Assembly (NCBI RefSeq): GCF_018613755.1
Contig: NZ_JAGGPP010000018.1
Coordinates: forward strand, 1 to 64,000
Direction of reading: 5' to 3'
Length of the DNA: 64,000 bases
Origin: Arthrobacter sp. ISL-72
Lineage (GTDB): Bacteria; Actinomycetota; Actinomycetes; Actinomycetales; Micrococcaceae
The position numbers were made by a program, and so were the translations under genes. This document shows, piece by piece, positions 59,827-64,000 of the stretch. The number at the start of each line of letters is the position of its first letter. The stretch's first letter is position 1. Below the pieces are notes generated by a model. The model searched no databases, was not told the DNA's origin, and worked only from the letters and a program-made list of their open reading frames with translations.

Positions 59827-61329
59827 GTGGCTGAGATGACAATCCTGGACACCACCACCGAGCGGCAGCAACCCGCCGCCCCCAAGCGCCCGCAGCCGTC
59901 GAACGCCTTCCTGGACCGATTCTTCGAGATCACCAAGCGCGGATCCACCATGGCCCGCGAAGTGCGCGGCGGCCTGGTCACGTTCTTCACCATGGCGTAC
60001 ATCGTCATCCTGAACCCGCTGATCCTGGGCGGCTTCAGCGCGGACAATGCCCCCACCGACGTCGCCGGGGGCTGGCTGTCCGCAGCACAGGTGGGCGCTG
60101 TCACCGGCCTCACCGCCGGCGTCATGACCATCCTGTTCGGACTCATCGCCAACCTGCCCTTCGGACTCGCCGCCGGCCTGGGCATCAACTCCTTCCTGGC
60201 CGTGGCCGTGATCCAGGAAGTCACCTGGGCCGAGGCCATGGGCCTGGTGGTCATAAACGGCATCCTGATCGTCCTCTTCGGCGTCACCGGCGCCCGGACA
60301 GCGATTTTCCGGGCCGTGCCCAAGGAGCTGAAGGCCGCCATCACGGTGGGCATCGGCCTCTTCATCGCCTTCATCGGCTTCGTGGATTCCGGCTTCGTCC
60401 GGGCCACGACGGCGGGGCCACCGGTCCAGCTGGGCGACAACGGTTCCATCACGTCCGTGCCCACCATCGTGTTCATCGTCGGTCTGCTGACCATGGGCAT
60501 CCTGGTGGCCCGGAAAGTGCAGGGCGGCCTGCTCATCGGCATCGTGGCCACCACCGTGCTGGCCGCGGTAGTCGAGGCGGCCATGAAGATCGGTCCGGGC
60601 AGCGAAAGCAACCCCGGCGGCTGGCACCTGAACACCCCCGTCCTCTCCGGCCAACTGGTGTCTGCCCCGGACCTGTCACTGCTAGGCCAGTTCGACATGT
60701 TCGGCGCCTTCGGCCGGATCGGCGCGCTGGCAGCCGTCATGTTGGTCTTCACCCTGGTGTTCACCAACTTCTTCGACGCCATGGGCACCATGACCGGCCT
60801 GGCCAAGAGCGCCGGCGTGGCGCACAAGGACGGCACGTTCCCGCGGCTGAAGTCGGCCTTCATCGTCGAAGGCCTGGGAGCCGTGGCCGGCGGTGCCACC
60901 TCCGGTTCGTCCAACACCGTGTACATCGATTCCGCCGCGGGCATCGGGGAAGGTGCCCGCACCGGACTGGCCTCCGTGGTCACGGGCGTGCTGTTCCTGG
61001 GCTCGATGTTCCTGACCCCGCTCACCTCCGTGGTGCCGCTCGAAGTTGCTGCCGCCGCCCTGGTGGTGGTGGGCGCGATGATGATGGCGCAGATCCGCGA
61101 GATCAAGTTCAGCAAGTTCTCCGTGGCGCTGCCGGCCTTCCTCACCATCGTCACCATGCCGCTGAGCTACTCCATCGCCAACGGCATCGGCGTCGGCTTC
61201 ATCTCCTGGGCCGTCATCAGTGCGGCCTCCGGAAAAGCGAAGAAGGTGCACCCGCTGATGTGGGTGGTCACCGCCGGCTTCCTGGTGTACTTCGCCCGCG
61301 GTCCCATCAACGCCCTGCTGGGCGGGTAG
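59827..61329 (+). CDS. azgA: NCS2/AzgA-type adenine-guanine-hypoxanthine permease
   Basis: A 500-residue membrane permease of the AzgA branch (adenine, guanine, hypoxanthine). Landmarks are VRGGLVTFFTMAYIVILNPLILGG near 44-68, NLPFGLAAGLGINSFLAV near 114, FTNFFDAMGTMTGLAKSAG near 312 and GATSGSSNTVYIDSAAGIGEGARTG near 355-379, with about twelve helices. It starts five bases after guaD and follows it in one transcript. A GTG at 59827 or the ATG at 59836 can serve as start. It supplies purine bases to the downstream xanthine dehydrogenase. Confidence 0.93.
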   Translation: MAEMTILDTTTERQQPAAPKRPQPSNAFLDRFFEITKRGSTMAREVRGGLVTFFTMAYIVILNPLILGGFSADNAPTDVAGGWLSAAQVGAVTGLTAGVMTILFGLIANLPFGLAAGLGINSFLAVAVIQEVTWAEAMGLVVINGILIVLFGVTGARTAIFRAVPKELKAAITVGIGLFIAFIGFVDSGFVRATTAGPPVQLGDNGSITSVPTIVFIVGLLTMGILVARKVQGGLLIGIVATTVLAAVVEAAMKIGPGSESNPGGWHLNTPVLSGQLVSAPDLSLLGQFDMFGAFGRIGALAAVMLVFTLVFTNFFDAMGTMTGLAKSAGVAHKDGTFPRLKSAFIVEGLGAVAGGATSGSSNTVYIDSAAGIGEGARTGLASVVTGVLFLGSMFLTPLTSVVPLEVAAAALVVVGAMMMAQIREIKFSKFSVALPAFLTIVTMPLSYSIANGIGVGFISWAVISAASGKAKKVHPLMWVVTAGFLVYFARGPINALLGG

Positions 61330-61396
61330 GGACCGGGTCCGGACGTTGGTCCGGACCCCTTAGACAGGACCGGGGCAGGCAGATGGGGCCGGCCCC

Positions 61397-61460
61397 GGTC
61401 CACCAAACTGCAGGTCCATCAAACTGCAGGTCCACCAAACTGCAGGTCCATCAAACTGCA
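61397..61460. repeat. Four-copy 16-base tandem repeat between azgA and xdhC
   Basis: GGTCCACCAAACTGCA and GGTCCATCAAACTGCA alternate in four exact 16-base units at 61397, 61413, 61429 and 61445. It lies in the intergenic leader of xdhC. Confidence 0.92.
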
Positions 61461-61561
61461 ATGAAACTGACGCAGGCGCCGCAACTGCCGGTGCTTCCCC
61501 CGGCGCAGGATAGGAACGAGAATATGGACACCATCGCCGCACACGAGAAGGGAGTGCAGCA

Positions 61562-62821
61562 ATGTTGGATCTGATGCCTTCACTGAAGGAATGGCAGCCC
61601 GCCGCAACCGGCCAGCGCTGCGCCGTCGCCACCGTGGTGGGCGTCGGCGGATCAGTGCCGCGGCCGCTCGGCACGTCCATGCTCGTGTCCGAGGCCGGCG
61701 AAGTGCTGGGCAGCCTGTCCGGGGGCTGCGTTGAAGGCGCCGTCGTCGCGGCCGCCCTTGAGGCAATGCACGACGGCGGCACCCGCCGTGAGTTTTTCGG
61801 CTACAGCGCCGAGGACGCCTTCGCTGTCGGGCTCACCTGCGGGGGAGAGCTGGAAGTCCACATCGAGCCGCTGGGCTCCGCTGCGGGCGGCTTCCAGCTG
61901 GAGAACCTGCAGGCGTTCGCCGGTTCCGGGCCGGCCGGCGCCCTGGCACTGATCCGGCGGGTGGACGCCCGCGGGGGCGGCGCCGTCGTAATCCCTGATC
62001 CGGCAGGATACCGGGCGGAGTCTTCCGCCGAGCTTGCCGCGCTGCTGGGACTGACCCACATCGGTGCCCCGGAAGCCTGGCCGCTGATGCAGGCGGCTGC
62101 GGCCCAGCTGGGACCGCTGCTGCACGGCGGCCTGACCGGGCTGGTTCGGATCGCCCCGCCGCAAGGCTGCGTTGCTCTTGCTTCGGGGGAAACATCGGGT
62201 GGCGCGGACACCAGCCCGGAGCCAATCACCCTGCTGGTGGAAAGCCGGCTTCCCCCGGCCCGCCTGCTGATTTTCGGCGCCAACGACTTCGGCGCCGCAC
62301 TGCTCCCCGCCGCCCGGTTGCTGGGCTACCACGTGACCCTGTGCGACGCCCGGCCGGCCTTCGCAGGCCAAGAACGGTTCGCCGGCGCTGACGAAGTGGT
62401 CACCGCCTGGCCGCACCGCTACCTGGCGGAGGAAGCCGCGGCAGGCCGGATCGACGCCCGGACCGTGGCCTGCATCCTCACCCACGATCCCAAGTTCGAC
62501 ATCCCGCTGCTGGAAACTGCGCTTCGCCTTGACCTTGCCTACGTGGGGGCCATGGGGTCGCGGCGCAGCCACCGGGAGCGGGTGGATTCCCTGCTTGCTG
62601 CCGGTGTGCCTGCCGAGGCCCTTGCCCGGCTGCATTCGCCCATCGGACTTGACCTCGGCGCCGTCACTCCTGCGGAGGTGGCCGTGTCCATCACCGCCGA
62701 GCTCATCGCCAGCCGCAGCCGGGCCGCCGGTGAAGCCGTGCAGGCAGGTTCACTCAAGGACCGAACCGGCCCCATCCACAACGTCAACACGCCGCAACAC
62801 CAGGAGACCCCATGGACATGA
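61562..62821 (+). CDS. xdhC: XdhC-family molybdenum cofactor insertion protein
   Basis: A 419-residue XdhC/CoxI protein that matures the molybdenum cofactor of xanthine dehydrogenase and inserts it. The N-terminal XdhC_CoxI domain has VVGVGGSVPRPLGTSMLVSEAGEVLGSLSGGCVEG (residues 25-58), with the conserved Cys; the C-terminal Rossmann domain contains RLLIFGANDFGAALLPAARLLGYHVTLCDARPAF (near 232-263) and AYVGAMGSRRSHRERVDSLLAAGV. It overlaps the next gene by ten bases. The start at 61562 follows AGGGAG. It occurs in the xanthine dehydrogenase operon, as usual. Confidence 0.93.
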   Translation: MLDLMPSLKEWQPAATGQRCAVATVVGVGGSVPRPLGTSMLVSEAGEVLGSLSGGCVEGAVVAAALEAMHDGGTRREFFGYSAEDAFAVGLTCGGELEVHIEPLGSAAGGFQLENLQAFAGSGPAGALALIRRVDARGGGAVVIPDPAGYRAESSAELAALLGLTHIGAPEAWPLMQAAAAQLGPLLHGGLTGLVRIAPPQGCVALASGETSGGADTSPEPITLLVESRLPPARLLIFGANDFGAALLPAARLLGYHVTLCDARPAFAGQERFAGADEVVTAWPHRYLAEEAAAGRIDARTVACILTHDPKFDIPLLETALRLDLAYVGAMGSRRSHRERVDSLLAAGVPAEALARLHSPIGLDLGAVTPAEVAVSITAELIASRSRAAGEAVQAGSLKDRTGPIHNVNTPQHQETPWT

Positions 62822-63840
62822 ACACCATCGAGGCAGTGGTCCGCACCCACGACCCGGCCGAGTGGCGCGACGGGGATGCCTGGCTGGCGGGCGGCACTGT
62901 GCTTTTCTCCTATGGGAGCTTCGCTTTCGGCAAGGAACCCCTACGCCGGCTGCTGGACCTCGGGTCAGCCGGCTGGCCGGCCATCACCGTCACGGAGGAG
63001 GGCATCGAACTTGCGGCGACCTGCACGGTGGCGGAGCTGTATGCGCTCCCGGAATCGGAGGCACTGGCGTCGGGCGCCGGGTCCGGGCTGACGTCCGATG
63101 TAGGCAGAAACCCGGCCGCGAACTGGCCGGCGCTGGATCTGATCCGCCCCTGCTGTGACTCCTTCGTCGCCTCCTTCAAAGTGTGGAACATGTCCACTGT
63201 GGGCGGCAACCTCTGCACCTCCTTGCCGGCCGGTCCCATGATTTCACTCTGCGCAGCCCTCGACGGCGAAGCCAGCATTCTGGGCCCCGGCGGCTCCAGC
63301 CGCATCGTGCCGGTCACTGATTTCGTCACGGGCGACGGCAGGAACTGCCTCGCTCCCGGCGAGCTCCTGCGCAGCATCCGCCTTCCGGCGCCGGCGCTCG
63401 CAGCGCGCGTCGCGTTCCGCCGGCTCTCGCTCAGCAACCTGGGACGGTCCGGAGCGCTGCTGATCGGAAGGCTCGACGCCGACGGCGGCCTGGTCCTCAC
63501 CGTTACCGCTGCCACCAAACGCCCCGTGCAGCTGCGCTTCGGCGCACCCTCCGGCGCGCAGATTTCGGCAGCTGCCCTCGCGGAGGCGCTCGACGCGGCC
63601 ATCCCGGACGGGCTCTACCACGACGACATCCACGGCCTCCCCGCCTGGCGGAAAGACATGACGTACCGCCTGGCGGAGGAGATCCGGGCCGAACTGGAAG
63701 GCCCCGCCGGGGTTCCGCCGGGCCGCGTCTCGGGGGACTTCTGGCCGCCGCCGCGCAAACCGCCACAAGGCGGGACGCAACAAGGCAGAACACAACACAC
63801 CGCTTCACCGCAGGCTTCGCCTCAGCAGGAAGGGGCCTGA
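62812..63840 (+). CDS. xdhB: Xanthine dehydrogenase FAD-binding subunit
   Basis: A 342-residue FAD-binding subunit of a molybdenum hydroxylase (CoxM/XdhB type). FAD-contacting segments are [14 protein letters not shown] near 22 and [29 protein letters not shown] near 127-155; the C-terminal third is a Pro/Gln-rich tail beyond the usual domain end. It accepts electrons from the iron-sulfur domains during xanthine oxidation. It begins inside the end of xdhC (ATG at 62812 or 62818) and is followed two bases later by the next subunit. Confidence 0.92.
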   Translation: MDMNTIEAVVRTHDPAEWRDGDAWLAGGTVLFSYGSFAFGKEPLRRLLDLGSAGWPAITVTEEGIELAATCTVAELYALPESEALASGAGSGLTSDVGRNPAANWPALDLIRPCCDSFVASFKVWNMSTVGGNLCTSLPAGPMISLCAALDGEASILGPGGSSRIVPVTDFVTGDGRNCLAPGELLRSIRLPAPALAARVAFRRLSLSNLGRSGALLIGRLDADGGLVLTVTAATKRPVQLRFGAPSGAQISAAALAEALDAAIPDGLYHDDIHGLPAWRKDMTYRLAEEIRAELEGPAGVPPGRVSGDFWPPPRKPPQGGTQQGRTQHTASPQASPQQEGA

Positions 63841-63842
63841 GC

Positions 63843-64000
63843 ATGCCCAACGAAACCACCGCCATCGAAATCAACGGCGTCCCGGCCGACGCCCGGCCCC
63901 GCCCCGGCCAGTGCCTCCGCACGTTCCTGCGGGAACAGGGCAACGTCGGCGTCAAGAAAGGCTGCGACGGCGGCGACTGCGGAGCCTGCACCGTTCACGT
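63843..64000 (+). CDS. xdhA: Xanthine dehydrogenase iron-sulfur/molybdenum subunit, cut by the right edge
   Basis: The first 52 codons are present and run off the window. They code for a plant-type 2Fe-2S domain: [19 protein letters not shown], then [16 protein letters not shown] with the C-x4-C-x2-C ligands. In this family such a start belongs either to a small 2Fe-2S subunit or to a fused protein carrying the molybdopterin domain, which cannot be told from the visible part. AAGGGG precedes the ATG. It is the third structural gene of the xanthine dehydrogenase operon. Confidence 0.9.
   Translation, partial: MPNETTAIEINGVPADARPRPGQCLRTFLREQGNVGVKKGCDGGDCGACTVH

Noticed and set aside
59822..61330. 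Purine riboswitch or other RNA element before purine transport genes
   Set aside because: The permease begins five bases after guaD and no conserved aptamer motif is seen anywhere in the cluster's leaders.

Overview
The window is a GC-rich (visibly about 65%) stretch of a chromosome from an actinobacterium. Gene content and protein style (GAF-ANTAR regulator, MMS-type sugar ABC transporters without their own extra ATPase, DUF3040, HspR, LigD-type polymerase protein, many GTG starts, at least one likely leaderless gene) point to the Micrococcaceae, most likely an Arthrobacter/Pseudarthrobacter-like soil bacterium; this is inference from protein families, not from a marker gene. About 63 genes are supported. 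No rRNA, tRNA, CRISPR array or riboswitch was seen.

Layout. (1) 1-128: a truncated, probably decayed transposase start. (2) 203-7934: a minus-strand hexonate/hexuronate operon (MHS-type transporter, L-idonate-dehydrogenase-like enzyme, mannonate dehydratase, 2-keto-3-deoxygluconate kinase, fructuronate reductase, KDPG aldolase) with a divergent GntR/FCD regulator. Together the enzymes take fructuronate/mannonate to pyruvate and glyceraldehyde-3-phosphate. (3) 8480-14680: a sugar ABC operon in the order LacI regulator, binding protein, two permeases, ThuA, ThuB, i.e. the rhizobial trehalose thu order minus the ATPase, with three near-identical LacI-type palindromes. (4) 14818-22545: a GAF-ANTAR regulator, a phosphoribosyltransferase-hydrolase fusion, a glycosyltransferase, a DevS-like kinase facing a response regulator without its phospho-aspartate, and an epimerase. 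(5) 22601-27157: a chvE-mmsA-mmsB multiple-monosaccharide transporter under a CRP/GlxR-type site and a LacI-type palindrome. (6) 27391-43026: mixed housekeeping and stress genes, including an hspR/hsp20/dnaJ-like cluster, GH1 and GH15 glycosidases, a CHAD protein, a serine-hydrolase lipoprotein with an altered active site, and an alcohol dehydrogenase preceded by a 10-copy tandem repeat. (7) 43159-64000: a purine/urate/allantoin degradation region: glyoxylate disposal (ureidoglycine aminohydrolase, a DUF6986 aldolase-like protein, malate synthase, malic enzyme), an IclR regulator, a frameshifted NCS1 permease, an RpiR regulator, an NCS2 permease, urate oxidase, an 8-oxoguanine-deaminase-type amidohydrolase, guanine deaminase, an AzgA permease and the start of a xanthine dehydrogenase operon running off the right edge.

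How it fits together. Region 7 imports and deaminates purines, oxidises them to urate and allantoin, and feeds the resulting glyoxylate through malate synthase and malic enzyme to pyruvate. Regions 2, 3 and 5 import and break down plant-type sugars and sugar acids, so the organism looks like a metabolically broad soil heterotroph. The intergenic DNA of region 7 is unusually rich in structure: operator-like palindromes, two copies of a nested inverted-repeat element, three copies of a shared 13-base motif, tandem repeats, and a 56-residue protein gene with a strong ribosome binding site. Two genes appear to carry single-base frameshifts (NCS1 permease; HEAT-repeat alkylation-repair-like protein).
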